Shown here: positions 44,290-53,348 of the stretch, one piece after another
How the letters are laid out: each line of letters opens with the position of its first letter
Numbering within the stretch: the stretch's first letter is position 1
From: Cryomorphaceae bacterium
Lineage (GTDB): Bacteria; Bacteroidota; Bacteroidia; Flavobacteriales_D; SKUL01
NCBI GenBank assembly: GCA_007695365.1
Contig: REDV01000060.1
Location: 1-55,962 of the forward strand
Direction: 5' to 3'
DNA: 55,962 nt
Made by a program: the position numbers and the translations under genes
The notes under the pieces: model-generated
Databases searched by the model: none
Told to the model about the DNA's origin: nothing
The model's input: the letters and a program-made list of their open reading frames with translations, nothing else

Positions 44290-44883
44290 GTGTTTACAGG
44301 AATTGTAGAATGTATGGGCGAAGTGCAAGACGTTCGCCCGGAGAACACCAATGTTCACTTTAGGATTTCGGCTGCTTTTGCCCGGGAACTCCGCGTAGAT
44401 CAAAGCGTAGCACACAATGGTGTATGCCTCACGGTAACCGGCTTAGACGGAGATACGTACTGGGTGACGGCTGTGCAAGAGACCCTGAACAGGAGCAACC
44501 TCGGGGCTCTTCAGAAAGGCTCACCGGTAAACCTGGAGCGCTGCATGAAAGCCACCGACCGTTTTGAAGGCCATATCGTGCAGGGGCACGTAGATACTGC
44601 AGGCATCTGCACAGGTGCGGAAGACCTCAACGGGAGCTGGAAGTTTAGCTTTATGTACGAACCTACAGACGAGAGCCACATGACCGTGCCCAAAGGCTCT
44701 ATCACTGTAAATGGCACCAGCCTGACAGTGGTTGATTCACATGAAAACACTTTTTCGGTGGTGGTGATTCCCTACACCTATGAGCACACGCTGTTCGGCA
44801 GCATGCAAGTGGGCGACCCCGTGAACCTGGAGTTTGACATTATCGGGAAGTACCTGGCAAGACTCAATGCCAAACGGACTTAA
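44290..44883 (+). CDS. ribE: Riboflavin synthase (alpha chain)
   Basis: Dismutates two 6,7-dimethyl-8-ribityllumazine molecules to riboflavin. 197 aa with the duplicated lumazine-binding barrel: MFTGIVECMGEV at the first start, SVAHNGVCLTV, the second GHIVQGHVDTAG and ITVNGTSLTVVD. The start is GTG 44290, fixed by the family N-terminus MFTGIVE. It lies 2 bp after the surface-protein gene, an unrelated gene with which it must share a transcript unless a promoter lies inside that gene. Its last 4 bp overlap convergent metF. Confidence 0.95.
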   Translation: MFTGIVECMGEVQDVRPENTNVHFRISAAFARELRVDQSVAHNGVCLTVTGLDGDTYWVTAVQETLNRSNLGALQKGSPVNLERCMKATDRFEGHIVQGHVDTAGICTGAEDLNGSWKFSFMYEPTDESHMTVPKGSITVNGTSLTVVDSHENTFSVVVIPYTYEHTLFGSMQVGDPVNLEFDIIGKYLARLNAKRT

Positions 44884-45830
44884 AACACCTCGCGCGCTAT
44901 GCGCTGCACGGTATCCGATTTTCCCATTGTGTAGTAGTGAATCACCGGAGCTTTGCGTTCCATCAGCTCTTTTGACTGGCGTATGGCCCAGGATATTCCT
45001 GCTTCTTTCACCTCTTCATCGCTTTTGCAACGCACCAGTTCGTCAGCTAGTTCGTCCGGGAAATCAATGTGAAAGGTTTTGGGCAGGAATTGAATGTGTT
45101 TGAGCGTAGTGATAGGCTTGATGCCCGGAATAATGGGCACCGTGATGCCCGCCGCCCGGCACTTATCCACGAAGGCAAAAAACTTGTCATTGTCGAAAAA
45201 CATCTGGGTAACGATGTACTCGGCGCCCCCGTCAATCTTGGCCTTGAGGTGGCCGAGATCGGTTTTCATGTTGAGGGCCTCAAAATGCTTTTCGGGGTAG
45301 CCCGCGGTGCCGATGCAAAATGCGGTGCCATTGGCTGCCGACTCCTGGTGCAGGTATTTCCCTTCGTTCAGTTCGGATATCTGACAAATAAGATCAATGG
45401 CGTAGGCGTTTCCTTCGGGCTCGGGCACAAAGGAAGATTCGCTTTTGATGGGGTCGCCGCGCAGGGCAAGCACGTTGTCGATTCCCAGAAAGCTCAGATC
45501 AATCAAAGCGCTTTCGGTTTCCTCGCGCGAGAAACCGCCACAAATGAGGTGTGGTACGGTGTCAATCTTGTACTTGTTCATCAGGGCTGCACAAATACCC
45601 ACCGTGCCCGGTCTTCGTCGTAAGGAAACCCGTTTGAGCAGACCGTTGGGCATTTTCTTGTACATGTGCTCCTCACGGTGATAGGTAACATTGATGAACT
45701 TCGGTTCGAACTCCATCAGCGGGTCAATCCCTTCGTAAAGGGATTCAATGCCACGACCCTTCAGGGGTGGGAGGATTTCAAAAGAAAACAAAGTACCCTT
45801 GGCTTCCTGAAGGTGTTGGGTGATTTTCAT
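44880..45830 (-). CDS. metF: Methylenetetrahydrofolate reductase
   Basis: FAD enzyme reducing 5,10-methylene- to 5-methyl-tetrahydrofolate for methionine synthesis. 316 aa from ATG 45830. It has FSFEILPPLKGRG (the catalytic-Glu region), FINVTYHREEH, HLICGGFSREET, the FAD-binding DNVLALRGDP and QMFFDNDKFFAF. A frame extending to 45860 adds ten residues not typical of the family. It is convergent with ribE (stop codons share TTAA). Confidence 0.95.
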   Translation of the reverse strand: MKITQHLQEAKGTLFSFEILPPLKGRGIESLYEGIDPLMEFEPKFINVTYHREEHMYKKMPNGLLKRVSLRRRPGTVGICAALMNKYKIDTVPHLICGGFSREETESALIDLSFLGIDNVLALRGDPIKSESSFVPEPEGNAYAIDLICQISELNEGKYLHQESAANGTAFCIGTAGYPEKHFEALNMKTDLGHLKAKIDGGAEYIVTQMFFDNDKFFAFVDKCRAAGITVPIIPGIKPITTLKHIQFLPKTFHIDFPDELADELVRCKSDEEVKEAGISWAIRQSKELMERKAPVIHYYTMGKSDTVQRIAREVF

Positions 45831-45856
45831 GTTTGTGGCAGTGACTATTGAGGGCG

Positions 45857-45892
45857 ACAAAAATACGAAAGCGCGGCCTGAGCCACGCTTTC
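45857..45892 (-). terminator. Intrinsic terminator after the 970-aa surface protein gene; T-run overlaps a possible metF -7 box
   Basis: Read on the minus strand, GAAAGCG (45892-45886) pairs with CGCTTTC (45873-45867) around an inner GGC/GCC stem, then CGTATTTTTG. TATTTTTG (45865-45858) also matches TAnnTTTG and lies about 28 nt before the metF start. Confidence 0.65.
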
Positions 45893-45917
45893 CAATGGGT
45901 TATGAATGCCGTTATTG

Positions 45918-48830
45918 TTATCGGGCGATGGTCACCGAACCTTTCTCCACAATGTCCAATCGCGAAAGGATGAGTTCATAAAAGTAAACCCCGTCAGATA
46001 CTTCCACTCCGGTTTTGTAGTGGCGGCCATCCCAGAATGGGCTGCCATAGCTGTTGCTCTCGTACACCACATTTCCCCAGCGGTTGTATATAACCAACCT
46101 GCTTCCGGGGAAATTCTCAATTCCCGAAATTTCAAATGTGTTGTTGTACGGGTCGTTGTTTGGGGTAAAGATGTTTGGAATCAATATCTCGCAGTCAATC
46201 ACATTGATAACAGTAGTTGCTGTTACAGAGGGGCAGGGATCCAATCCCGGAATCACAACCTGGATTTCGTAGTTCTCTACGGGTACCATATCAACAAAGT
46301 CGTCACCATTGATCTGAATGGATGATTCTGTTTCATCTTGGTAGAACCCTTCCATATCGAGCCACACAAAGGGCGACCCGAAATCGCCGGATACCTCAAG
46401 TTGCAGCGGGCGCGATTCGCCCACGCAAATTTCAGGGAAAGGGCCAAACTCCGCGTCGGGTGGTGTGCGCATGATGAGCAGGGCTGAAGCCGGATCATCC
46501 GGGCAGCGGCTGTCGGTAAGTTCAATGGTATAAGCACCGCCTTCTTCGGCAGAGGCAGTGGTAACCGGGCTGGTTTCATTGCCAAAAGTAATGCCTTCAT
46601 CACCCGTCCAGATCAGCGTGGCCGTTGGGTCTTCGGGGCTGGAGCTCCCGCTGATCTGCACCAGGAACTGCCCGGTACAAATCGGATCATAATCACCGGC
46701 ATCCACAGAGATTACGGTGAGGTTGGTGGTAATGACGCTATCGCAACCTGCTGAGGTAGTCAGCACAACCTGGTATATACCGGGTTCGTTCACCTCATTT
46801 CCGTCGGGGAGGGTGTAGTTTCCGTCTCCGCAAAGGGCGGCATCTAACTCAAGCGACCAAACAGGGTTAACAGAGAGGTTTATGGTCACTACACTATCGC
46901 AACCGGTTACCACCGAGGGTATGGTTACCTCATAGGTTCCACCCTCGTTGACCGATGTGCCATCAGGCAGACTATAATTCTGCCCCTCACAAATATCAGG
47001 ACTGATTTCAGCGAACAAGGTTGGGTTCACTGTTATTTCGAGCGTAGCCGAAGCCTCGCACGGGTCGGCGCCCACAACGTATGTGTAGGTTCCCGGGGTA
47101 CCCGTGGCAGGGTCAAACACAGCGCCCACCGGATTCATTCCGGGGTCGAACCACTGTCCGAACGGGCTGGGAGTACCCCCAAGCTCGTCAGTCATGTTCA
47201 CAGGAGCGTCAGATTCACACAAGGAAATTTCTGTATCCTCTCCCGGAACGGGCAAATCCAGCTCCTCAATTTCTATGGTCAGAACAGTTTGGCAGCCTAT
47301 ACTATCAATGAGTGTAATGTTGTAAACCCCGGGGCAAAGATCTGTGAAAGTGCCGCTATCCTGGGGGCCATCACCAATGTCGAATGTAAAAGGAGCGCTT
47401 CCGGAAAGCATACCCACCGTGATTTGCGCATCGCAGTTGCCCGGGCAGCTTTCGGGTTGTACCGTAATGTCAGTGTCGAACTGAATGCCGATGTTGATTT
47501 CGTCAAACTCCTCAATTTCGAAGCCGGAACATGTAGTATAGATCACCTCGGCGTTGTAGGAGGCACCCGTTGGAGGAACACAAACATCGAGGGTAAGCCC
47601 TGAGCCCAGGTAGTTGTTTTCTTCGTCGTACCAGTTTACTTCAAAATTGGGTTCACCGCTGGGTGTAAATCGCCACGCTTCTTCGGAAGCCGACCACGGA
47701 CCAGTTTGACGTCCGGGTGCTACGTAACCCTGCGTGCCATCAGCGTTCTGTATTCCTATTACCGCATTACCGCTGTTCCATGTTGCACAGGTAGGTTTGT
47801 CCTGCACATACACTTCAATGATGTTGGTGGTTTCGTACAATACCACCTGCGTGGTAGATTGCAACTGATTGCAGGAAAAATGACATACATTGTCGAAATT
47901 CAGCACAAAAACACGACAAGGAAATTCACCCAGGATGGCGTATTTCGCATCGCCACAAACACTCGGGTCGATATCATGGTACACACCAAACACGCTGTTG
48001 AGCGGCAATTGAGGGCTCGGACAGTTTTGGGTGAAGGCCCACGGACAAAACCCTCCGGCATAAGCTGCGTTGAAAGACAGCAAGCCATTGGACCCAACAG
48101 TAAGAGCTTGATAGTCTGTGCCAAAATAGCAGAAATTAAAAGGGATGGTCAGCAGCGGACTCCACACATCGTCTGTACCGATTGAGAAGCCGGTGCCTTC
48201 ATTGAATGGAAAGGGTGGATCGTACGGAATAGCCGACACTGTATATTCAGTGGGCTGACCCGTTTCGAGCACACTGGCTGTAAGGGTTGTGCAATTGTCT
48301 TCGCAATCCACGTCGAAGTCCGGACCCAGATCAATATTTGGGCAACCGGCAGCATTGCTACCACCGCCGCCCGCTGCACCCAACCCGGCGCACGATACGC
48401 AACTGATGGATGCCAACCAACCGGGTGCTGTACCCGAGCCGTCGGAGGTAAATCTAAAGGTGAGGCAACCGCTGCTTGATGTAACGAGCCCGGGGCTTTG
48501 GCTTCCGGTATAACTACCAATCAGGTTTGCCTGGGTATCGGCACCATCGAACACATCCAGAAAGTCCCAGTTGGCTTCAAGCTGAAATGCATCGAAAAAA
48601 GCCTGCATGCACTGGTCGTCCTGAGCAGCACAAAAGGTAATTACGTATTGCTCGTTGTTGTTGTAACTGCCTTCAGCTCCGCTATCGGTAAACTGAGCGC
48701 TACAGGTATTGATAGTGGACATGTGGGTAGATGCATCCAGCACCACCTGTTGCGCACTTACACCCATTCCTGCAACAACAAGCCCCGCAACCATTGCGGA
48801 AACAAGCATTTTGTTCATCATCTTCCTCAT
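45918..48830 (-). CDS. Large secreted protein with CUB-like and SprB-type repeats and gliding-associated (type B) sorting domain
   Basis: 970 aa. Signal peptide about 1-27 (VSAQ). A CUB-like domain (about 30-145) contains DFLDVFDGAD and CLTFRFTSDGS. A region (about 170-400) carries TVGSNGLLSFN, typical of large gliding-associated proteins. A SprB-type repeat (about 450-520) includes CDAQITVGMLSGSAPFTFDIG. Several Ig-like repeats with GCDSVVTI follow. The CHU_C domain (about 883-970) has IPNIFTPNNDPYNNTFE, VIYNRWGNVVYES and SDGVYFYEL. Probably a surface adhesin exported by SprA. It follows two small secreted-protein genes in one operon. Confidence 0.87.
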   Translation of the reverse strand: MRKMMNKMLVSAMVAGLVVAGMGVSAQQVVLDASTHMSTINTCSAQFTDSGAEGSYNNNEQYVITFCAAQDDQCMQAFFDAFQLEANWDFLDVFDGADTQANLIGSYTGSQSPGLVTSSSGCLTFRFTSDGSGTAPGWLASISCVSCAGLGAAGGGGSNAAGCPNIDLGPDFDVDCEDNCTTLTASVLETGQPTEYTVSAIPYDPPFPFNEGTGFSIGTDDVWSPLLTIPFNFCYFGTDYQALTVGSNGLLSFNAAYAGGFCPWAFTQNCPSPQLPLNSVFGVYHDIDPSVCGDAKYAILGEFPCRVFVLNFDNVCHFSCNQLQSTTQVVLYETTNIIEVYVQDKPTCATWNSGNAVIGIQNADGTQGYVAPGRQTGPWSASEEAWRFTPSGEPNFEVNWYDEENNYLGSGLTLDVCVPPTGASYNAEVIYTTCSGFEIEEFDEINIGIQFDTDITVQPESCPGNCDAQITVGMLSGSAPFTFDIGDGPQDSGTFTDLCPGVYNITLIDSIGCQTVLTIEIEELDLPVPGEDTEISLCESDAPVNMTDELGGTPSPFGQWFDPGMNPVGAVFDPATGTPGTYTYVVGADPCEASATLEITVNPTLFAEISPDICEGQNYSLPDGTSVNEGGTYEVTIPSVVTGCDSVVTINLSVNPVWSLELDAALCGDGNYTLPDGNEVNEPGIYQVVLTTSAGCDSVITTNLTVISVDAGDYDPICTGQFLVQISGSSSPEDPTATLIWTGDEGITFGNETSPVTTASAEEGGAYTIELTDSRCPDDPASALLIMRTPPDAEFGPFPEICVGESRPLQLEVSGDFGSPFVWLDMEGFYQDETESSIQINGDDFVDMVPVENYEIQVVIPGLDPCPSVTATTVINVIDCEILIPNIFTPNNDPYNNTFEISGIENFPGSRLVIYNRWGNVVYESNSYGSPFWDGRHYKTGVEVSDGVYFYELILSRLDIVEKGSVTIAR

Positions 48831-48833
48831 GGC

Positions 48834-49199
48834 TTAGGGTGTTACAGCTTTGATACGCTTGTCGATGATGGTTCCCTGCGGAGACAAAGTCCAGTACCAC
48901 GGGTACACGGGTTCATCGCCGGTGCGGTTCATAAAAGTGTGATCGCGAAAACGTCCATAGGTATCTTCAAGATGTTTGGCTGAAAACAATCGCACCACCA
49001 CACCTGAATCGAACTTCACAGTTCGGTCTTGATTAATAAGCCGGTAGGGGTCGAGATCTTTGTTCTGCAATGCTTCGTGATAAGCTTCGAGGTTACTCAC
49101 TCCTCCTGCCTGCTCAATCACATAACTGGCTTTTGTTTGTGCCGCGGCCCACTGGAACGCGCATACAAGCAAAAAGCTTAAAAGCAATTTTCTGGTCAT
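48834..49199 (-). CDS. Small secreted protein, unknown function
   Basis: 121 aa with a signal peptide (about 1-20, AAAQ). The mature part is charged (VIEQAGGVSNLEAYHEALQN, FRDHTFMNRTGDE) with no sorting domain and no recognised family. It starts at ATG 49199 and ends 3 bp before the start of the 970-aa adhesin-like gene, so the two are almost certainly co-transcribed and possibly act together at the surface. The region upstream contains a terminator that would partly isolate it from the preceding gene. Confidence 0.65.
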   Translation of the reverse strand: MTRKLLLSFLLVCAFQWAAAQTKASYVIEQAGGVSNLEAYHEALQNKDLDPYRLINQDRTVKFDSGVVVRLFSAKHLEDTYGRFRDHTFMNRTGDEPVYPWYWTLSPQGTIIDKRIKAVTP

Positions 49200-49214
49200 A
49201 GGCTGGTTCTTCGG

Positions 49215-49254
49215 TAAAAAATTAAAGGGTGTTGAAGCTACTGCCGCAACACCC
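49215..49254 (-). terminator. Intrinsic terminator between two small secreted-protein genes
   Basis: On the minus strand GGGTGTTG (49254-49247) pairs with CAACACCC (49234-49227), followed by TTTAATTTTTT. It lies 23 bp after the stop of the 138-aa gene and 16 bp before the next start, so it may attenuate the adhesin operon. Confidence 0.7.
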
Positions 49255-49277
49255 TGAAGTTCATTCTCAACTTGTAA

Positions 49278-49694
49278 TTAATACCCGTTGTTAAACAGGT
49301 GGCGAATTCGCTGTTCTGACATGATTTGTACCACCTGGTCGGTGTTGCCAACACGGTAGTAGTACACCTGATTATCAATGTCAAGGTTATACGCCATAGG
49401 GTTGAAAGCATTTGCGTTGAAATTGCCGGCGTTTACCTCCGGAATGTTTTGATTTTTGCGAAGGCTGTTAAGCTCGCTAATCTCGGGCATAGACGAAAGG
49501 TCGCCTGTCATGGTTTGCACCGTAGCAGCGCGGTTGGCATAGTAGTTCCAAAAGGCAATCTCATTTTCGCCCTGTGCCGCAATGGCGTCAATTTCATCCT
49601 GACTTAGAGCCTGTTGTAACTTCTCGTTGGCCTGTGACATGGAGAAGAAAGGGATCAGAAGAGCAACGGAAAGTGCTGTAAGTAGTTTTTTCAT
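49278..49694 (-). CDS. Small secreted protein, unknown function
   Basis: 138 aa from ATG 49694; the long upstream extension of this frame has no signal peptide and runs opposite lepA, so it is rejected. Signal peptide about 1-20 (SMSQ). The mature protein is rich in Asn and Gln (NIPEVNAGNFNANAFNPMAYN), with a closing QIMSEQRIRHLF segment. Its second half, with a VYYYRVGN motif, loosely resembles the style of the neighbouring 121-aa protein, but no family is recognised. First gene of the group ending in the 970-aa surface protein. Confidence 0.68.
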   Translation of the reverse strand: MKKLLTALSVALLIPFFSMSQANEKLQQALSQDEIDAIAAQGENEIAFWNYYANRAATVQTMTGDLSSMPEISELNSLRKNQNIPEVNAGNFNANAFNPMAYNLDIDNQVYYYRVGNTDQVVQIMSEQRIRHLFNNGY

Positions 49695-49777
49695 CGGTGT
49701 GATTTTTATACTGTTGTTTCTGGTTGTTTGACGCATGACCTGCCGGCAAGTTGCAAGCCAAAAATCAGGTCGGGCAA

Positions 49778-49808
49778 CAAAATTAACAAAATACCCCGAA
49801 GCCCCAAG
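49778..49808 (-). promoter_or_regulatory. Candidate promoter of the small secreted protein / adhesin group
   Basis: On the minus strand CTTG (49808-49805), 19 bases, TAATTTTG (49785-49778). The -7 box matches fully; the -33 box has one mismatch. The leader to ATG 49694 is about 75 nt. Confidence 0.42.
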
Positions 49809-49828
49809 CTTTTTCTGCTTCAGAACCA

Positions 49829-49859
49829 TTTCATGCAGCGGTAAAATAAGGTATCTTTG
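49829..49859 (+). promoter_or_regulatory. lepA promoter (Bacteroidota type)
   Basis: TTTC (49829-49832), 19 bases, TATCTTTG (49852-49859). Full -7 match and one-mismatch -33 at the standard spacing, about 24 nt of leader before ATG 49890. Confidence 0.6.
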
Positions 49860-49889
49860 CCGCGCTGAAATGACCCCAGCCCGCTTTTC

Positions 49890-51677
49890 ATGGAAAACAT
49901 CCGAAATTTCTGCATCATCGCCCACATTGATCACGGCAAAAGCACACTTGCCGATCGGCTGTTGCAAACCACCAATACCATCAGCTCGCGAGAACTGCAG
50001 GAGCAAACGCTCGACAATATGGACCTGGAGCGGGAGCGCGGTATCACCATCAAGAGCCACGCGATTCAAATGGACCACGTTTACGAAGGTAAACCTTACG
50101 TGCTCAACCTGATTGACACCCCGGGGCACGTAGATTTCTCCTATGAAGTATCGCGCTCTATCGCCGCATGCGAAGGCGCTCTCCTGATTGTGGATGCCAC
50201 CCAGGGTATACAGGCACAAACCATCAGCAACCTATACCTGGCACTGGAGCACGACCTTGAAATCATCCCCATCCTCAACAAGATGGACCTGGACAGCGCC
50301 ATGGCCGAGGAAGTTACCGACCAGATTGTAGAGCTCATCGGCTGTAGCCCTGAGGATGTCATTCCCGCAAGCGGAAAAACCGGCCTCGGTGTGGATGCCA
50401 TCCTCAAAGCCGTTATTGAACGCGTACCGGCGCCCAAAGGCGATCCCACCGCACCCCTGCAGGCCATGATTTTTGATTCGGTGTACAACTCCTTTCGCGG
50501 GGTCATAGCCTATTACCGCGTAATGAACGGAGTGATGCGCAAAGGCGCCCGCGTAAAATTCTTCAACACCGGCAAGGAGTACGACGCTGATGAAGTGGGT
50601 ATTCTCAAACTCGATCTTGTCCCCAAACAGGAAGTTCGGGCCGGAAACGTAGGCTACATTATTTCCGGCATCAAGAGCGCAGCCAATATCAAGGTGGGAG
50701 ATACCATTACCGAAACATCGCGACCCTGCGCCGAAGCCATCAGAGGTTTTGAAGACGTTAAACCGATGGTCTTTGCCGGGATTTATCCGGTAGATACCGA
50801 AGATTACGAAGACCTGCGCACATCGCTCGAGAAATTGCAGCTCAACGATGCCTCTCTCGTTTTTGAACCCGAGTCTTCGGCGGCTTTGGGCTTTGGCTTT
50901 CGCTGCGGATTTCTGGGCATGCTCCACATGGAAATTGTGCAGGAGCGCCTGGAGCGCGAATTCGATATGACGGTCATCACAACGGTGCCCAACGTGTCGT
51001 ACACCTGCTTTACCAAAAAAGGCGAGAAACTCACCATCAACAACCCTTCTGACCTACCCGACCCCTCGCGCATCGAGCGCGTGGAAGAGCCGTATATCAA
51101 AGCCCAGATCATCACCAAAAGCGACTTCATTGGTGCCATTATGACTCTGTGCATCGACAAAAGAGGTGAACTCAAAAACCAGGTGTACCTCAGCTCCAAC
51201 CGCGTAGAACTGTCGTTTGAAATGCCCCTGGGAGAAATTGTGTTTGACTTCTACGACAAGCTCAAAACCGTTTCAAAGGGTTACGCTTCTTTTGACTATT
51301 TTCCGATTGGCGACCGCGAATCGAACCTCATCAAGCTCGATATCATGCTCAACGGCGATCAGGTGGACGCATTATCGGCCCTCATTCACCGCGATAACGC
51401 TTTTAACCTGGGTAAAAAAATCTGTCTGAAAATGCGCGAACTCATTCCGCGTCAGCAATTTGAAATTGCCATTCAGGCGGCCATCGGTACCAAGGTCATT
51501 GCCCGCGAAACCGTGCGCGCCCTGCGCAAAGACGTAACCGCCAAATGTTACGGAGGTGACATCACCCGAAAACGCAAACTGCTCGAAAAACAGAAAAAGG
51601 GTAAAAAGCGCATGCGCCAGGTGGGTAATGTGGAAGTGCCGCAGGAAGCATTCCTTACCGTGCTAAAGCTCGATTAA
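49890..51677 (+). CDS. lepA: Elongation factor 4 (back-translocating GTPase LepA)
   Basis: Ribosome-associated translational GTPase, 595 aa. G1 is [14 protein letters not shown] (residues 10-23), with G2/G3 in [12 protein letters not shown] and [15 protein letters not shown]4 NKMDLD and G5 [10 protein letters not shown]. The LepA-specific C-terminal domain has [22 protein letters not shown] and [19 protein letters not shown]. It starts at ATG 49890 and stands alone, with its own promoter. The sigma-factor gene follows after 65 bp. Confidence 0.97.
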   Translation: MENIRNFCIIAHIDHGKSTLADRLLQTTNTISSRELQEQTLDNMDLERERGITIKSHAIQMDHVYEGKPYVLNLIDTPGHVDFSYEVSRSIAACEGALLIVDATQGIQAQTISNLYLALEHDLEIIPILNKMDLDSAMAEEVTDQIVELIGCSPEDVIPASGKTGLGVDAILKAVIERVPAPKGDPTAPLQAMIFDSVYNSFRGVIAYYRVMNGVMRKGARVKFFNTGKEYDADEVGILKLDLVPKQEVRAGNVGYIISGIKSAANIKVGDTITETSRPCAEAIRGFEDVKPMVFAGIYPVDTEDYEDLRTSLEKLQLNDASLVFEPESSAALGFGFRCGFLGMLHMEIVQERLEREFDMTVITTVPNVSYTCFTKKGEKLTINNPSDLPDPSRIERVEEPYIKAQIITKSDFIGAIMTLCIDKRGELKNQVYLSSNRVELSFEMPLGEIVFDFYDKLKTVSKGYASFDYFPIGDRESNLIKLDIMLNGDQVDALSALIHRDNAFNLGKKICLKMRELIPRQQFEIAIQAAIGTKVIARETVRALRKDVTAKCYGGDITRKRKLLEKQKKGKKRMRQVGNVEVPQEAFLTVLKLD

Positions 51678-51742
51678 ACTTTTTTTCCTACCTCTGTAAC
51701 TTTCTGCAGGCTCGCGCGTCTTACCTTCGCTGATAGGCCAAC

Positions 51743-52228
51743 ATGCTTGTATCCGACTACAATCAATGCGTTGATATCCATGCCGATGCCCTGTACAGGT
51801 TCATCGCGCATGCCATGCGTAACCGCGACCTCGCACAGGATGTGGTGCAGGAAGCGTTTACGCGACTTTGGGAAAAACGCAGCGAAGTAGAGGCCTCCAA
51901 GGCAAAATCCTACCTGTTTACCACCGGATACCGATGCATGATAGACCTCATCCGCAAAGAAAAAAAGCAAGCCGATGTGGACATGGAGAGCCATGCTGCA
52001 CCTTCTATACAAAATGATCACGGCGATTTGAACGACCTCCTGCACGAAGCCCTTCAGCGATTACCCGAAATGCAGCGCTCGGTGGTATTGCTTCGCGATT
52101 ATGAGGGATACAGCTACGAGGAAATCGGTGATATCTGTTCACTCAGCGAAAGTCAGGTGAAAGTGTACATTTTCCGGGCGCGGAAAACCTTGAAGGAATA
52201 CCTTGTAAACCCAGCCATTATCCTGTGA
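51743..52228 (+). CDS. ECF-type RNA polymerase sigma factor
   Basis: 161 aa. Region 2 (about 10-75) contains LYRFIAHAMRNRDLAQDVVQEAFTRLW; region 4 (about 105-155) contains LPEMQRSVVLLRDYEGYSYEEIGDI followed by the recognition helix SESQVKVYIFRARK. It redirects polymerase to a small regulon under control of the downstream anti-sigma factor. Its stop codon overlaps the anti-sigma GTG start (GTGA), so the two are translated together in fixed ratio. Signal and regulon cannot be told from the sequence. Confidence 0.92.
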   Translation: MLVSDYNQCVDIHADALYRFIAHAMRNRDLAQDVVQEAFTRLWEKRSEVEASKAKSYLFTTGYRCMIDLIRKEKKQADVDMESHAAPSIQNDHGDLNDLLHEALQRLPEMQRSVVLLRDYEGYSYEEIGDICSLSESQVKVYIFRARKTLKEYLVNPAIIL

Positions 52229-53286
52229 AACAGCTGAACGAACATACCGCCGAAGCCTGGATGCTCGACTACCTGGAGGGCCATTTGTCGGATGTGGATA
52301 CCCGCAAACTGTTGGATTTTGTGGCCCAACACCCCCATTGGAAAGAAGTGCTGGAAGAAATGCAGGGTGATGCACTCCCCATTTTGGAAGCCACAGAATC
52401 CTTGCCCACGAAGGCTCACCTGCACCGCGACGAGGAAGATGACCTCATCGCGCTGATGGAAGGAACACTCGGGCCAGCCGATGCTGCGCGCATGGAAATG
52501 CGCCTGGAGCAACACCCCGCACTTGACACCAGCTACCAACTCTACCTCCAAACCCGGCTTCGCCCCCAGGAAAGCCTGCGATTTGGCAACAAAAAAGCCT
52601 TGAAGCACACACCCGTGCGCCTTATATACGCCCTGCGGTTCTCCGCAGCAGCAGCCACCATCGCGGCGATTGTTGGTGCATGGCTGTGGTTCAATCCCAA
52701 TCACCCCGGCCAATACTCACCGCGAATAGCCACCGAAATGCCGGTTTGGGAAACGGAAACCGTGGAAACTCAAAGCACCTTTGCAGCGAATGACGAGCAA
52801 ACAGAGCGCGCAATCACTGTGGCAAAAAAAGCTCCCGTGAAACCCAAAGCTCAAAAGAAGGAAACCAATACCCTATTGGCCAGCACTCCCGGGCAAAACA
52901 CGTCCGAGTCACCTGAACCATTCAAAACCTCAGAACCGGAAACCGCCGCAGAACCGCCATCGCTCGCTTTGTGGCTGGAACCGCTCCATACCGTCAGCCT
53001 GGTTGTGGAGGAGGTAAAGCTACCCGCAATGCCGGCCAATGCGGATAAAACCGCAGCACCCAACCCGCAATGGATGAACATGCCTGAGCGCGGTTTTGTG
53101 GGTGATGCCGTGGCCGGTTTGGGAGAAAATGTTGCCGGTTGGGGCGAGAAGATGGCCGGCCGATTGAAATTCATTTCCCGCCAACAGCAGGTGATCAGCA
53201 TTGAGCATTCCGAAGAGGATGAGCTCATTACCTCCACCTTTAGACTCGGTCAACTGGAGCTTCAACGAAGTCGCACAAAAAAATGA
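52225..53286 (+). CDS. Putative transmembrane anti-sigma factor
   Basis: 353 aa starting at GTG 52225, overlapping the sigma gene. The cytoplasmic N-terminus (about 1-130) has two similar segments, WMLDYLEGHLSDVDTRKLLDF and DLIALMEGTLGPADAARMEMRL, like tandem anti-sigma binding helices, and lacks a zinc-binding HxxxCxxC motif. A single transmembrane helix covers about 133-156. A Lys/Pro/Thr/Glu-rich periplasmic stretch leads to a C-terminal amphipathic Gly-rich segment (FVGDAVAGLGENVAGWGEKM) and a closing beta region. Assignment rests mainly on operon position and topology. An outer-membrane protein follows. Confidence 0.75.
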   Translation: MKQLNEHTAEAWMLDYLEGHLSDVDTRKLLDFVAQHPHWKEVLEEMQGDALPILEATESLPTKAHLHRDEEDDLIALMEGTLGPADAARMEMRLEQHPALDTSYQLYLQTRLRPQESLRFGNKKALKHTPVRLIYALRFSAAAATIAAIVGAWLWFNPNHPGQYSPRIATEMPVWETETVETQSTFAANDEQTERAITVAKKAPVKPKAQKKETNTLLASTPGQNTSESPEPFKTSEPETAAEPPSLALWLEPLHTVSLVVEEVKLPAMPANADKTAAPNPQWMNMPERGFVGDAVAGLGENVAGWGEKMAGRLKFISRQQQVISIEHSEEDELITSTFRLGQLELQRSRTKK

Positions 53287-53348
53287 TGAGGAGCTGTAAC
53301 TATTCTGTGCAGCTACCCGTCTCACCAAAAACACAAAACCAAAAAACC

